Of a stretch of DNA of 57,098 bases, positions 33,248-42,666 are shown piece by piece. The number at the start of each line of letters is the position of its first letter. Positions within the stretch are counted from its first letter, which is position 1. The DNA is taken from positions 1-57,098 of the forward strand of contig JANSXF010000027.1 of NCBI GenBank assembly GCA_024743095.1. Direction: 5' to 3'. Below the pieces are notes generated by a model. The model was given only the letters and a program-made list of their open reading frames with translations, was not told the DNA's origin and did no database searches. The stretch is from Flavobacteriaceae bacterium. Its GTDB lineage: Bacteria > Bacteroidota > Bacteroidia > Flavobacteriales > Flavobacteriaceae. Both the position numbers and the translations under genes were made by a program.

Positions 33248-34636
33248 ATGAAAAACCTCAATAGGAGAAGTTTTATCCAGAAGACCTCATTGACCGCGGC
33301 CGCAGTATCCATAGCCCCATCATATTTAAAAGCCAGTTCCGAAAGACCCTATTCTTCTGCCTACATGGGTGGCTTTGCGGCCCCAAAATTGGAGAAAGTA
33401 CGCGCTGCTTTTATTGGAGTGGGGGCTAGGGGAGGGACGCATGTCAAGTTTTTTGCCGCTTTGGAGGGCACTGAAGTGGTTGCCATCTGTGATCTTTATG
33501 AGGATTTGGTCAAAGAAAAAACAAAATGGGTGAAAGAGGCCGCAGGAGAAAACCGGCATATAAACATAGCCCAATACTGGGGAGGCGAAGACAAGTGGGG
33601 GACCATGCTCAAGGAAGTAAGACCTGACATCGTGTTTATAGCCACCAATTGGGCCAACCATGCGCCAATGGCCATCGGAGCCATGGAACAAGGTGCCCAT
33701 GCCTTTGTTGAGGTACCCATGGCCACCACCATTGAGGAGATGTGGGATATTGTGGATGCCAGCGAGCGTACACAAAAGCATTGCATGATGCTGGAAAACG
33801 TTAACTACAGTCGGGACGAATTGATGTTCCTCAATATGTGCAGGCAAGGTTTAGTTGGTGAGATTATTCATGGAGAAGCGGCCTATATCCATGAATTGCG
33901 TTGGCAGATGGAAGAGCAGGAGCGGGGAACCGGGTCGTGGCGGACCCATCATTATGCCAACCGAAATGGAAACTTGTATCCCACCCATGGTCTTGGACCT
34001 GTTGCACAATATATGGGCTTGGCCCGTCAGGATGATACCTTCGGGAGTTTGGTTTCTTTCTCAACGCCATCAAGGGGACGGGAACTTTATGCTGAAAAAA
34101 ATTACCCCGCCGACCACAAATGGAACCAGTTGGATTTTAAAGGTGGGGATCTGAACACATCCATTGTCAAAACCCATTTTGGGAAAACCATCATGGTACA
34201 ATGGGACGAGACCAGTCCAAGACCGTATTCCCGGTTGAACTTGGTGCAGGGGACCAAAGGGATTTTGGCAGGGTTCCCGACCCGCGTAGCTTTGGAAGGT
34301 GGCGTGGAAGGACTTACACAAGACCATCATTCCTGGGTGCAGGGAGAACAACTCGATATGTTATACGAAAAGTACGACCATCCACTCTACAAAAGATTGA
34401 ACGAAGCCGCCAAGGGTAGTGGGCATGGGGGTATGGACGGTATCATGGTGTACCGCATCGTTGAATGTCTTCAAAAGGGGCTTCCCCTAGATCAAAATGT
34501 ATATGAAGGTTGTTTGTGGAGTGCCGTTTCGCCATTGAGCGAGCGTTCAGTGGCCAGTGATGGGGCGCCGCAACCTTTCCCCGATTTTACCAGGGGCAAC
34601 TGGAAGGATACCGAACCGTTGCAAATAATTAGTTAA
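33248..34636 (+). CDS. Tat-exported Gfo/Idh/MocA protein, GH109-type glycosidase
   Basis: 462 residues. Residues 1-37 are a twin-arginine signal (NRRSFIQK, Arg6-Arg7, then a mild hydrophobic stretch), so it is exported folded with its NAD. The Rossmann half follows (AAFIGVGARGGTHVKFF near residue 55). Features of glycoside hydrolase family 109 (alpha-N-acetylgalactosaminidase, NAD-dependent) are the EVPMATTIEEMWDI segment, MLENVNYSRDELMFLNM and especially the NRNGNLYPTHGLGPVAQYM motif. It would cleave terminal alpha-GalNAc by an oxidation-elimination route. A GHMP kinase starts 16 bases downstream. Substrate identity is family-based inference. Confidence 0.88.
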   Translation: MKNLNRRSFIQKTSLTAAAVSIAPSYLKASSERPYSSAYMGGFAAPKLEKVRAAFIGVGARGGTHVKFFAALEGTEVVAICDLYEDLVKEKTKWVKEAAGENRHINIAQYWGGEDKWGTMLKEVRPDIVFIATNWANHAPMAIGAMEQGAHAFVEVPMATTIEEMWDIVDASERTQKHCMMLENVNYSRDELMFLNMCRQGLVGEIIHGEAAYIHELRWQMEEQERGTGSWRTHHYANRNGNLYPTHGLGPVAQYMGLARQDDTFGSLVSFSTPSRGRELYAEKNYPADHKWNQLDFKGGDLNTSIVKTHFGKTIMVQWDETSPRPYSRLNLVQGTKGILAGFPTRVALEGGVEGLTQDHHSWVQGEQLDMLYEKYDHPLYKRLNEAAKGSGHGGMDGIMVYRIVECLQKGLPLDQNVYEGCLWSAVSPLSERSVASDGAPQPFPDFTRGNWKDTEPLQIIS

Positions 34637-34652
34637 GTAGATTGCAGTATCA

Positions 34653-35705
34653 ATGATTGAAATAAAAGTACCCGCCCGAATCTGTTTTTACGGGGACCAT
34701 CAAGATTATTTGGGATTGCCCGTAATTGCAGGGACCATAGACCGTTTTATAAATTTGAGGGCCACTCCCAATACCGAGGGAGCATACGTTTTAAAGTTGT
34801 TGGACCTACGGGAAGAAGCAAAAATTGCTTTGGATGATGATTTGAGACATGTTCGACCCGATGATTATTTTAGGTCGGTGATGGCCGTACTTAAAGGGCA
34901 GGGCTTTGGGTTGGACCAAGGCTATGACATCGAAATCTCAGGAAATATACCTGTGAACGCGGGACTGTCCAGCTCCTCTGCCCTTGTAGTGGCATGGATT
35001 CGTTTTTTGGTGGCCACGCAGGGAAAATCAGAAGAGATCAGTGATCATCAAATTGGAAGATGGGCCTACGAGGCCGAAGTGCTGTTTTTTGATCAACCCG
35101 GAGGGTTGATGGACCAATATACCATAGCACAGAAAGGATTGGTCTATATCGATACCCAAAGCGGCGAAAGTACTCGTTTAAGTGCTGGCCTGGGCAAGTT
35201 GTTGGTCGCTGAATCCGGGGTTCCCAAAAAAACCTTGGAAGTGTTAAAAAACGCACGGGTGTACCAGCAAAAAGCGGTGGATGTCGTTAAAAAGGTCCAT
35301 CCTGAGTTTGTGTTGGAACAAGCTGGCTTGGAAGATTATGAAAAGTATATCAATATGGTGCCTAAGGAGCTTCAGGGGTATTGGTATGCCGCTATCCATA
35401 ACTATCACATTACCTTAGAAGCTAAAAAGGAGCTGTTGAACCCCAACCCCGATATCCAACTTTTGGGCGATTTAATGAACCGGCACCAAATGATCCTTCA
35501 AAAAGAAATACAAAATACGCCTTTGGAAATGGTGCATATGATGGATGCCGCACGGGAAGCAGGTGCGGTGGGTACAAAAATAATAGGTTCGGGAGGCGGC
35601 GGTTGTATGGTGGCCATGGTTACGGAGGATATAGCCGAAAAGGTGAAGCAAGCATTTTTGAGCAAAGGAGCGAAAGCGGTGTATACCGTAGAATTGACAA
35701 GTTGA
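34653..35705 (+). CDS. GHMP family sugar kinase (galactokinase-like)
   Basis: 350 residues. All three GHMP motifs are present: KVPARICFYGDHQDYLGL at residues 5-22 (substrate end), NIPVNAGLSSSSAL at ~98-111 (ATP loop) and KIIGSGGGGCMVAM near residue 310. The N-terminal motif with DHQDY is the galactokinase-type sugar-recognition element (GEHxDY). It phosphorylates a sugar at C1. Between a GH109-type enzyme and a sugar nucleotidyltransferase, it is a candidate GalNAc, galactose or related hexose 1-kinase. Its TGA shares one base with the next ATG (TGATG). Confidence 0.87.
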   Translation: MIEIKVPARICFYGDHQDYLGLPVIAGTIDRFINLRATPNTEGAYVLKLLDLREEAKIALDDDLRHVRPDDYFRSVMAVLKGQGFGLDQGYDIEISGNIPVNAGLSSSSALVVAWIRFLVATQGKSEEISDHQIGRWAYEAEVLFFDQPGGLMDQYTIAQKGLVYIDTQSGESTRLSAGLGKLLVAESGVPKKTLEVLKNARVYQQKAVDVVKKVHPEFVLEQAGLEDYEKYINMVPKELQGYWYAAIHNYHITLEAKKELLNPNPDIQLLGDLMNRHQMILQKEIQNTPLEMVHMMDAAREAGAVGTKIIGSGGGGCMVAMVTEDIAEKVKQAFLSKGAKAVYTVELTS

Positions 35706-36538
35706 TGGAAATGGAGAATACAAGTTTGATCATCATGGTAGGTGGTGCCTCATCACGGATGAAACGAAGTTTAAAGCAGCGGGATGACCAGATCATGGAC
35801 AACATCCCCCATAAAAGTTTGATCCCCGTTGGAAAAAATGGGAGGCCCTTCCTGTACTATTTGGTCCAGCATGCTGTCGAAGCGGGATATACCAAGTTAT
35901 ATTTGATCACAAGCCCTGAAAATTCAGCTTTTCAAGATTTGAAAGACCAAGGTGGTTTTCCAAATGGCTTGGAAGTGTTCTTGGCCGTTCAAACGGTACC
36001 TGTCGGAAGAACAAAACCTTTGGGTACGGCCGATGCCCTTCAACAATGTTTGGACCAGTACCCGGACTTAAAAAAAGCTACATTTACCGTCTGTAATGGC
36101 GATAACCTATACTCCGTTGGTGCATTGCAGGATTTAAGGGGGGATAGGAAGGCTCCTCATGCCCTGATCAGTTACGGAAGTTCAGGTTTCGATTATACCG
36201 AGGAGCGTATTGCCAAGTTTGCGGTAATGGATATTTCTGCTGATGGATTTTTACAACAGATCGTTGAAAAACCAAATGTGGAAGATGTTCCCAAGTATAA
36301 GGATGCATCCGGAGAGCTTAGGGTAAGCATGAACATATTTAGTTTTTCCGGCAAGGAGATGTATCCGTACTTAAAAAACTGCCCGATCGATCCGGTTCGC
36401 GACGAAAAGGAATTGCCCAAGGCCGTTGCCGTTTTGGTGGAGGGCGAACCCAAAAGTGTACTTTGTATTCCACGCTCAGAACACATTCCAGACCTAACGG
36501 ATGCAAATGATATTCAGTTATTTAAAAATTTAGATTAA
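35705..36538 (+). CDS. Sugar-phosphate nucleotidyltransferase
   Basis: 277 residues from the ATG at 35705, which overlaps the kinase stop by one base; a second ATG at 35711 is possible. The frame is open upstream but inside the kinase gene. The N-terminal NTP_transferase loop is MVGGASSRMKRS (residues 11-22, in place of GGxGTRLxP), followed by PHKSLIPVGKNGRPF (the Lys and Pro motif), NGDNLY with metal-binding Asp, and IVEKPNVED. It makes NDP-sugars from sugar-1-phosphates. Co-translation with the kinase suggests it uses the kinase product. Confidence 0.85.
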   Translation: MEMENTSLIIMVGGASSRMKRSLKQRDDQIMDNIPHKSLIPVGKNGRPFLYYLVQHAVEAGYTKLYLITSPENSAFQDLKDQGGFPNGLEVFLAVQTVPVGRTKPLGTADALQQCLDQYPDLKKATFTVCNGDNLYSVGALQDLRGDRKAPHALISYGSSGFDYTEERIAKFAVMDISADGFLQQIVEKPNVEDVPKYKDASGELRVSMNIFSFSGKEMYPYLKNCPIDPVRDEKELPKAVAVLVEGEPKSVLCIPRSEHIPDLTDANDIQLFKNLD

Positions 36539-36594
36539 CTTAAAGGCATATAATCCCATTCTGGCATCGAGCAGAAATTTTAATTTTTCTTGAT

Positions 36595-37872
36595 ATGGAA
36601 TCATATGCAACGGCATTGTTATATGCCACCCCTTTTTTTATCGGCCTGGTGTTGATCGAGATTCTGTATGGCCGATTTGTAAAAGACCAGAAACATAACC
36701 TTATGGATACCGTGAGCAGCCTTAGCTCTGGTCTTACCAATGTGGTGAAGGATTCTCTTGGACTGGTCCTGATTTTGGTCAGTTATCCCTTTTTATTGGG
36801 GCATTTGGCCCTTATCGAGATCAAGGCCACATGGCTTGTGTGGGTGGTCGCCTTTATTGCACTCGATTTTGCAGGGTATTGGAACCATAGGTTAAGCCAT
36901 CACATCAACTTTTTTTGGAACCAGCACGTGATCCACCATAGCAGTGAAGAGTTCAATCTGGCCTGTGCACTTCGACAGCCCATTTCGAATTTACTGGGCT
37001 ATTATGCGCTTTTATTGATTCCTGCCGCTTTGTTGGGCGTGCCCCACAAGGTGATCGCAGTTTTGGCGCCCATACATCTTTTTGCGCAGTTTTGGTACCA
37101 CACCCAGCATATTGGGAAGATGGGCCTTTTGGAGTACGTTATCGTAACGCCATCGCAACATAGGGTGCACCATGCCATCAACAAGGAGTATATCGACAAA
37201 AACCTTGGACAGATTTTTTGTCTCTGGGACAGGATGTTCGGAACATTTCAGGAAGAATTGGATGAGGTTCCCCCTCGATATGGCGTACTGAAACCTGTGA
37301 ACACTTGGAACCCTATCATTATAAATTTTCAACATCTATGGCGCTTGATGCAGGATGCTTGGCGGACCAAAAATTATTGGGACAAATTGCGGATTTGGTT
37401 TATGCCCACAGGTTGGCGTCCAGGGGATGTAAAAGAAAAGTATCCGGTTTCCATTATTGAAAATGTGTACAATTTCAGGAAATATCAGCCAGAAGCGTCA
37501 GCTGCACTAAAGGCATATTCCCTTTTTCAACTGATCGTAACCACCTTTTTGATGTTGTTTATGTTCTATAGCTATGCAGCGATCGGATTCGACGGCCTGC
37601 TGCTGTTCGGTGTCTTTATTTTTGTTGGGATTTATGGATACACTACTCTGATGGACCGTAAGAACTACGCCATTTGGATTGAAGTGGTCAGGGGAATGGG
37701 GGGATTGACCTTGATCTATTTTACTAACGATTGGTTCGGAATCAATTCCTATATCACCCAGGGCAGCTACATGGTGGCCCTCTATTTTCTAATAACTATA
37801 TTCGGGGCGGTTTACTTTGCTTATTTTGAAAAGTCGTTCGCTGCTCCAGATGGCTTTTTAGAGCGCTTTTAG
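36595..37872 (+). CDS. Sterol desaturase/fatty acid hydroxylase superfamily membrane protein
   Basis: 425 residues. The di-iron histidine boxes are HRLSHH (98-103), HVIHH (111-115) and HRVHH (189-193), with membrane helices around them. The family includes sterol desaturases and alkylglycerol monooxygenase (TMEM195), which this resembles through its extra C-terminal part: residues ~305-415 add about four more helices. It uses oxygen to hydroxylate or desaturate a lipid; the substrate is unknown. It lies 56 bases after the nucleotidyltransferase, possibly in the same transcript. Its 3' end overlaps the convergent ACBP gene by 15 bases. Confidence 0.88.
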   Translation: MESYATALLYATPFFIGLVLIEILYGRFVKDQKHNLMDTVSSLSSGLTNVVKDSLGLVLILVSYPFLLGHLALIEIKATWLVWVVAFIALDFAGYWNHRLSHHINFFWNQHVIHHSSEEFNLACALRQPISNLLGYYALLLIPAALLGVPHKVIAVLAPIHLFAQFWYHTQHIGKMGLLEYVIVTPSQHRVHHAINKEYIDKNLGQIFCLWDRMFGTFQEELDEVPPRYGVLKPVNTWNPIIINFQHLWRLMQDAWRTKNYWDKLRIWFMPTGWRPGDVKEKYPVSIIENVYNFRKYQPEASAALKAYSLFQLIVTTFLMLFMFYSYAAIGFDGLLLFGVFIFVGIYGYTTLMDRKNYAIWIEVVRGMGGLTLIYFTNDWFGINSYITQGSYMVALYFLITIFGAVYFAYFEKSFAAPDGFLERF

Positions 37873-38121
37873 TTCTTTCTCCACTAATTCCACATATTTC
37901 TCCATAGCCTGTTCCCTGCTTATTGTTTTGGCCTGGAAAAGGGCATTTGCTTTAAAAGCGTTGATCAGTGGTGTCCTGCTTCCCGGATTGTCAAAGTTTT
38001 TGTTGGCGATCTTAAAATAGGCGTAGAGTTTTAAGAGTAGGTCTGCGGGCAGGGGATCGGTATAGTCGTTAACAAAGTTAACGGCGTCTTCGAATCTTTT
38101 ATGTAGGCCCTCGTTAATCAT
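37858..38121 (-). CDS. Acyl-CoA-binding protein
   Basis: 87 residues, the normal length of the ACBP four-helix bundle. Family hallmarks are FEDAVNFVNDY, LLLKLYAYFKIANKNF (the LKxYxxYKQAT-type helix) and the later AMEKYVELVEKEL helix. It binds long-chain acyl-CoA esters in the cytosol. It is the last gene of the rsfS-ftsH-LUD-cdsA-psd string, overlapping psd by eight bases, which fits a role in phospholipid synthesis or acyl-CoA supply. Confidence 0.9.
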   Translation of the reverse strand: MINEGLHKRFEDAVNFVNDYTDPLPADLLLKLYAYFKIANKNFDNPGSRTPLINAFKANALFQAKTISREQAMEKYVELVEKELKAL

Positions 38122-38779
38122 CCAACGGTCTTACGGAAGCAATACAGGTGTGCGCCCCAACTACTTTTTGATTGAGCTTAACGGTAATGTCGCAATCCAG
38201 TGGCAATAAAAGGTCCACACGGGAACCAAATTTTATGAAGCCTGCATCCTCGCCTTGGGTTACCTGTTCGCCTTCCTCAGCGTAGTTTACGATTCGACGG
38301 GCCATCGCACCTGCAATTTGTCGGTAACCTATTTCGCCAAATTTTGGTGTGTGGAGTATAACCGTGGTACGTTCGTTCTCCGTACTGGATTTTGGGTGCC
38401 AGGCCACCAAATATTTCCCGGGGTGATATTTTGAGTAGGTTACCGTTCCACTGGCGGGATATCGGGTAACGTGCACATTGGTGGGGGACATGAATATGGA
38501 TACCTGCTTTCTTTTTTCCTTGAAATATTCAGGTTCGTCAACCTCTTCAATTACCACGACCTTTCCATCCACGGGTGCCAGAATTTCATCAAAACTACGG
38601 GTCACACGTCTTTTGGGGTTTCTAAAAAACTGTAAAATGGCAATCAGCAATATCAATGCGGCAACCTGAAGCGAAAACCGGGCCCACTCCAAATTAACGT
38701 AGTAATGCGCCGCCAGAACGGCTGCAACCACGATAAAGAAAGTGATGATGATAATTTTTTGACCCTCTTTATGAAACAT
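38114..38779 (-). CDS. psd: Phosphatidylserine decarboxylase family protein
   Basis: 221 residues, the short prokaryotic form with N-terminal hydrophobic helices (residues ~10-48). The self-cleavage site is the Gly-Ser pair in IKFGSRVDLLLP near residue 190, which yields the pyruvoyl group; TNVHVTRYPASG holds a conserved His. It decarboxylates phosphatidylserine to phosphatidylethanolamine at the inner membrane. It overlaps cdsA by 11 bases and ACBP by 8, forming a phospholipid block. Confidence 0.94.
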   Translation of the reverse strand: MFHKEGQKIIIITFFIVVAAVLAAHYYVNLEWARFSLQVAALILLIAILQFFRNPKRRVTRSFDEILAPVDGKVVVIEEVDEPEYFKEKRKQVSIFMSPTNVHVTRYPASGTVTYSKYHPGKYLVAWHPKSSTENERTTVILHTPKFGEIGYRQIAGAMARRIVNYAEEGEQVTQGEDAGFIKFGSRVDLLLPLDCDITVKLNQKVVGAHTCIASVRPLDD

Positions 38780-39572
38780 AGGAGAAAATATTTAAAATCA
38801 AATAAGCAAAAGGCGCAGCGAACACTAGGCTATCCAAACGATCCCAAATTCCACCATGTCCCGGTAATATGGCACCACTGTCCTTAACCCCGGCCATTCG
38901 TTTGAACTTGGACTCCAATAAATCTCCCAAACTCCCCGCTACAACTATTAAACAGGCCATTGCCATCCACTCGGTAATCGACAACCTTGTTTCGTACCAT
39001 GATAAAAAGTAAGCGGCCACTAGTGCAAAAATAAGACCTCCTACAGAACCTTCAATGGTTTTTTTTGGAGAAACTGAAGGAAAAAGTTTGGTTCGGCCGA
39101 AAGTACGTCCTGTCAAATAGGCAAAAGTATCGTTTACCCAGATCAAAATAAAGATGCCCATGATCAGAAATTGGGCAAAATCATCATGTTTATATGGGAT
39201 CATGGTCAAAAAAATACAGCCTCCGCCGATGTAAAACAATCCAATGATAAATTTTTGGAAGCTGCTGAAATTTTTAGGCCTTTTTGAGAACAGGAACATC
39301 AGCAATGCCATGTTCACCGTGATGGTACAGAGCATTAGAAGGTTTATGGCGGTCGAGTCATTGGTAAGGTATATAAAAACCCACCAAAGGGCCAAATAGG
39401 CCATGAATATATGGTAGCCCTTTAGCTTTACAATACGCTTATATTCATACAGGCATGCCAGGCCAAAGGCCATGAATAAAAAGTCGAAGGCATCCGAGCT
39501 CAAAAAAACGGCACCCAGTAGAAGTAACACGTAAATTACCCCGGTTATGGAGCGTCTTAAAATTTCTCTCAT
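38769..39572 (-). CDS. cdsA: Phosphatidate cytidylyltransferase
   Basis: 267 residues with about eight membrane helices and the C-terminal CDS signature region (VKDSGAILPGHGGIWDRLDS; canonical KDxxxxxPGHGGxxDRxD). It makes CDP-diacylglycerol from phosphatidic acid and CTP, the branch point of phospholipid synthesis. It starts four bases after the LUD gene and overlaps psd, so this operon carries two enzymes of the route. Confidence 0.96.
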   Translation of the reverse strand: MREILRRSITGVIYVLLLLGAVFLSSDAFDFLFMAFGLACLYEYKRIVKLKGYHIFMAYLALWWVFIYLTNDSTAINLLMLCTITVNMALLMFLFSKRPKNFSSFQKFIIGLFYIGGGCIFLTMIPYKHDDFAQFLIMGIFILIWVNDTFAYLTGRTFGRTKLFPSVSPKKTIEGSVGGLIFALVAAYFLSWYETRLSITEWMAMACLIVVAGSLGDLLESKFKRMAGVKDSGAILPGHGGIWDRLDSLVFAAPFAYLILNIFSYVS

Positions 39573-39576
39573 GTAC

Positions 39577-40185
39577 TTAGAAATCTTCTAGGAGCAAAAG
39601 ATATACATTTTTCGAGGCACTTCCGTAAGAAAGGAAATCATCTTTGTTTTCAGCTGTGGGCTGAAAGTGTTTTAAGGTGGTAATATTATTGGGAATGTTC
39701 TTTTGATAGCGCTCCTTGATGATCTTAAGGGCTTCGCTTATGGAATCTACCAACTGGCTTGTTGTGGCAAAAACTACCAAATTGGATGGCAGTTCGTCCA
39801 ATTTCTTTTCCTTGATTTGATTTGAACACACCAATATCGAACCGTTGTGGGCCACCAGATGCTCACAGGTGGTAAAGAAAATATTGCTATCCTTGCGATT
39901 GTCCGTAAACTGAAGCTTTTCGGATGCAAACTTTGTTTCCAGCCTCGGGTCCAGGGAATAGAACAGATGGTTTTGCCAGTTGTTTTCGGAAATGATGTTT
40001 TTAAGGGCTTGGGAAACCTCGGCAAAATCTTCGCAGTAGATAAATTTCCCACCGTTTTTCTTAAAGTAGATGGTGAATTTCTCATCCACGGGAATCTTTA
40101 AATCGGGCATATGGTCACCACGGGTTTCCGCAGTTTCCTTGGAAACCTTTTTTCCTCCTCCGAAAAGTTTTTTAAAAACTCCCAT
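39577..40185 (-). CDS. LUD domain protein
   Basis: 202 residues matching the LUD (LutC/YkgG-like) fold: FFTTCEHLVAHNGSILVCS corresponds to the conserved TxxLVAxTGTxxL region, followed by LVVFATTSQLVDSISEALK. LutC is a subunit of lactate oxidation, but no lutA or lutB is present here. In this family of bacteria a stand-alone LUD gene lies between ftsH and cdsA, so a different, unknown role is likely. The N-terminal ~25 residues are Lys/Gly-rich and probably disordered. Confidence 0.85.
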   Translation of the reverse strand: MGVFKKLFGGGKKVSKETAETRGDHMPDLKIPVDEKFTIYFKKNGGKFIYCEDFAEVSQALKNIISENNWQNHLFYSLDPRLETKFASEKLQFTDNRKDSNIFFTTCEHLVAHNGSILVCSNQIKEKKLDELPSNLVVFATTSQLVDSISEALKIIKERYQKNIPNNITTLKHFQPTAENKDDFLSYGSASKNVYLLLLEDF

Positions 40186-40250
40186 TTATGGCATGTGTTC
40201 TTTTCTACTGAATCAATACAATTCCTTTGATTAGAATTTTTTGAATGATT

Positions 40251-42200
40251 TTATTCTGCGGGCTCCAATTTCTCCTCTTGTTTTTCAAAAGGTCTTTGGC
40301 CGAAAATCTTTTCCAAATCGTCCTTAAAGATAACCTCTTTGTCCAAAAGTCTTTCGGCCAGTTCGGTGAGCTTGTCCTTGTTGTCCTGCAACAATTTGAT
40401 GGCCCGTTGATACTGCTCTTCGATCATTTTGGATATTTCCTGGTCAATTTTTTGCGCTGTTTCCTCACTGTACGGTTTGGTGAATCCGTACTCGTTCTGT
40501 CCCGACGAATCGTAATAGGTAATGTTCCCCAATTGGTCATTAAGTCCATAAATGGTGACCATGGCACGGGCCTGTTTGGTTACTTTTTCCAAATCACTGA
40601 GTGCACCGGTGGAAATTCTATCGAACATTACTTTTTCTGCGGCCCTACCTCCCATGGTGGCGCACATTTCATCCAACATCTGTTCTGGACGAACAATCAA
40701 GCGTTCCTCTGGCAAGTACCAAGCAGCACCCAAGGATTGTCCCCTTGGAACAATGGTAACTTTGACCAATGGTGCGGCATGCTCCAGCATCCAGCTCACC
40801 GTAGCGTGCCCAGCTTCGTGGAAAGCGATGGTTTTCTTTTCGTCCGGGGTGATGATCTTATTCTTCTTCTCAAGGCCGCCAACGATTCTATCAACGGCGT
40901 CCAAGAAATCCTGCTTGTTGACCGCTTTTTTCTCCTTACGGGCAGCAATAAGTGCAGCTTCGTTACAAACGTTGGCTATATCGGCACCGGAGAAACCTGG
41001 TGTTTGCTTGGCCAAAAAGTCCAAATCCAAGGTTTCCGCAGTTTTTATAGGGCGAAGGTGTACTTCGAAAATTTCTTTTCTTTCATTAAGGTCCGGCAGG
41101 TCAACATAGATCTGACGGTCAAAACGTCCGGCACGCATCAAAGCCTTGTCCAGTACATCGGCACGGTTGGTCGCGGCCAATACGATTACATTGGTATTGG
41201 TCCCGAAACCGTCCATTTCTGTCAATAACTGGTTCAAGGTATTTTCACGTTCGTCGTTGGAGCCTGTAAAGTTGTTCTTGCCCCTGGCACGTCCAATGGC
41301 ATCGATTTCATCAATAAATATGATGGCAGGGGATTTGTCCTTGGCCTGTTTGAACAGATCACGAACCCTTGAAGCGCCCACACCTACGAACATTTCAACA
41401 AAGTCGGAACCTGACAGTGAGAAGAAAGGAACCTTAGCTTCTCCCGCAACGGCTTTCGCCAAAAGGGTTTTTCCGGTACCCGGAGGGCCTACCAAGAGGG
41501 CTCCCTTTGGTATTTTTCCTCCAAGCGATGTGTATTTGTCAGGATTCTTAAGGAACTCCACGATTTCTTGTACTTCTTCCTTGGCTCCTTCCAGACCTGC
41601 TACATCTTTAAAAGAAGTACGGGTGTCCGTTTTTTCGTCGAACAATTTGGCCTTGGATTTCCCAATGTTGAAAATCTGGCCTCCTGCGCCCCCACCGGCA
41701 CCGCCGGACATTCTGCGCATCAGGTAGATCCATATACCAATGATCAGGGCAAAAGGGAGCAGGGTCAGGAATATTTCACCAAGCACATTGGACTCCGTGT
41801 CAAACTCCACGATGGTGTCCAAGTTGTTCTCCTTCTTTATTTCGGTGATCTCATTCTGGAAAATCTGCAAATCCCCGTAATCCAGCACATATTGGGGAAC
41901 AAGTCCACTGGATGGAAGAAGCGGTTTTTCCGCCACTCCTTTATGTACGTCCTTGTTCAAGGCTTCCTCTGTTAGGTAAACCTTGGCCTGGCGTGTGTTG
42001 GTGATAATCACGATCTTGGAGATATCACCATTGCGCAAAAATTCCTGTAATTCGGAGGTTGTGGTTTTTTCGGTACTTGAAAAACTGCTTCCACCAAAAA
42101 ATTGGAAGCCAATGATCAATGCGATGACCACACCATATATCCACCACGAGCTGAAACGTGGTTTTTTCGGAGCATTATTCGGGTTGTTTTCTTTTGCCAT
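40251..42200 (-). CDS. ftsH: ATP-dependent zinc metalloprotease FtsH
   Basis: 649 residues. Two membrane helices (about residues 21-36 and 143-162) flank a periplasmic domain. The AAA module has Walker A GPPGTGKT (about 237-244), Walker [12 protein letters not shown] and the second-region-of-homology [20 protein letters not shown]. The zinc site is HEAGH at 461-465 with a later Asp ligand. It extracts and degrades membrane and short-lived cytosolic proteins. It starts six bases after rsfS. The C-terminal tail is Lys/Glu-rich. Confidence 0.97.
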   Translation of the reverse strand: MAKENNPNNAPKKPRFSSWWIYGVVIALIIGFQFFGGSSFSSTEKTTTSELQEFLRNGDISKIVIITNTRQAKVYLTEEALNKDVHKGVAEKPLLPSSGLVPQYVLDYGDLQIFQNEITEIKKENNLDTIVEFDTESNVLGEIFLTLLPFALIIGIWIYLMRRMSGGAGGGAGGQIFNIGKSKAKLFDEKTDTRTSFKDVAGLEGAKEEVQEIVEFLKNPDKYTSLGGKIPKGALLVGPPGTGKTLLAKAVAGEAKVPFFSLSGSDFVEMFVGVGASRVRDLFKQAKDKSPAIIFIDEIDAIGRARGKNNFTGSNDERENTLNQLLTEMDGFGTNTNVIVLAATNRADVLDKALMRAGRFDRQIYVDLPDLNERKEIFEVHLRPIKTAETLDLDFLAKQTPGFSGADIANVCNEAALIAARKEKKAVNKQDFLDAVDRIVGGLEKKNKIITPDEKKTIAFHEAGHATVSWMLEHAAPLVKVTIVPRGQSLGAAWYLPEERLIVRPEQMLDEMCATMGGRAAEKVMFDRISTGALSDLEKVTKQARAMVTIYGLNDQLGNITYYDSSGQNEYGFTKPYSEETAQKIDQEISKMIEEQYQRAIKLLQDNKDKLTELAERLLDKEVIFKDDLEKIFGQRPFEKQEEKLEPAE

Positions 42201-42206
42201 TTTTTC

Positions 42207-42584
42207 TTAAGAATTGTAACTGCTTTCCACCATGGTGACCTTGGCATCTCCCCAAAGTCCCTCAATATCGTAAAATTCCCTAATGTGTTTTTGAAATACA
42301 TGTACCACAACGTTTACGTAGTCCATCAGCACCCACTCGGCGTTCTCGGAGCCTTCGACATGCCATGGCTTGTCTTGAATGGCCTTGCTCACCTTCTTTT
42401 GGACGGAGGATACTATTGCGTTAACATGTGTGTTGGAAGTACCGTTGCAGATGATGAAGTAGTCGCAAACTGTATTTTCGATTTCCCTAAGGTCCAGTAG
42501 ATTTATGTCAACTCCTTTAACGTCTTCTATTCCTTCCAGGATCAAGGCAATCAATTCATCTGCGCTAGCTTTCTTTTTCTGCAT
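42207..42584 (-). CDS. rsfS: Ribosomal silencing factor RsfS
   Basis: 125 residues, the full RsfS/DUF143 length: LIALILEGIEDVKGVDINLL, the CDYFIICNGTSNTHVNAI core and VLMDYVNVVVHVFQKHIREF with the conserved DYxxxxVHxF pattern. It binds L14 of the large ribosomal subunit and blocks subunit joining in starvation. It is the first gene of the ftsH-cdsA-psd string and is preceded by a -7 box 19 bases upstream. Confidence 0.95.
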   Translation of the reverse strand: MQKKKASADELIALILEGIEDVKGVDINLLDLREIENTVCDYFIICNGTSNTHVNAIVSSVQKKVSKAIQDKPWHVEGSENAEWVLMDYVNVVVHVFQKHIREFYDIEGLWGDAKVTMVESSYNS

Positions 42585-42603
42585 TCAAAAAGTTTAGTTT
42601 TTA

Positions 42604-42611
42604 CAAAGTTA
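42604..42611 (-). promoter_or_regulatory. -7 box TAACTTTG for the rsfS operon
   Basis: On the minus strand TAACTTTG ends 19 bases before the ATG at 42584, predicting a leader of about 15 bases for the six-gene operon. Confidence 0.5.
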
Positions 42612-42666
42612 TGTTTTTTTTGTTTTCTTAGCCCTAGTTTTTAACAAATCGTAAAGGCTTGTCATA

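Noticed and set aside
40245..41228. Long open frame (327 codons) on the plus strand
   Set aside because: It is antisense to ftsH, whose motifs are unmistakable; the antisense peptide has no recognisable domain.
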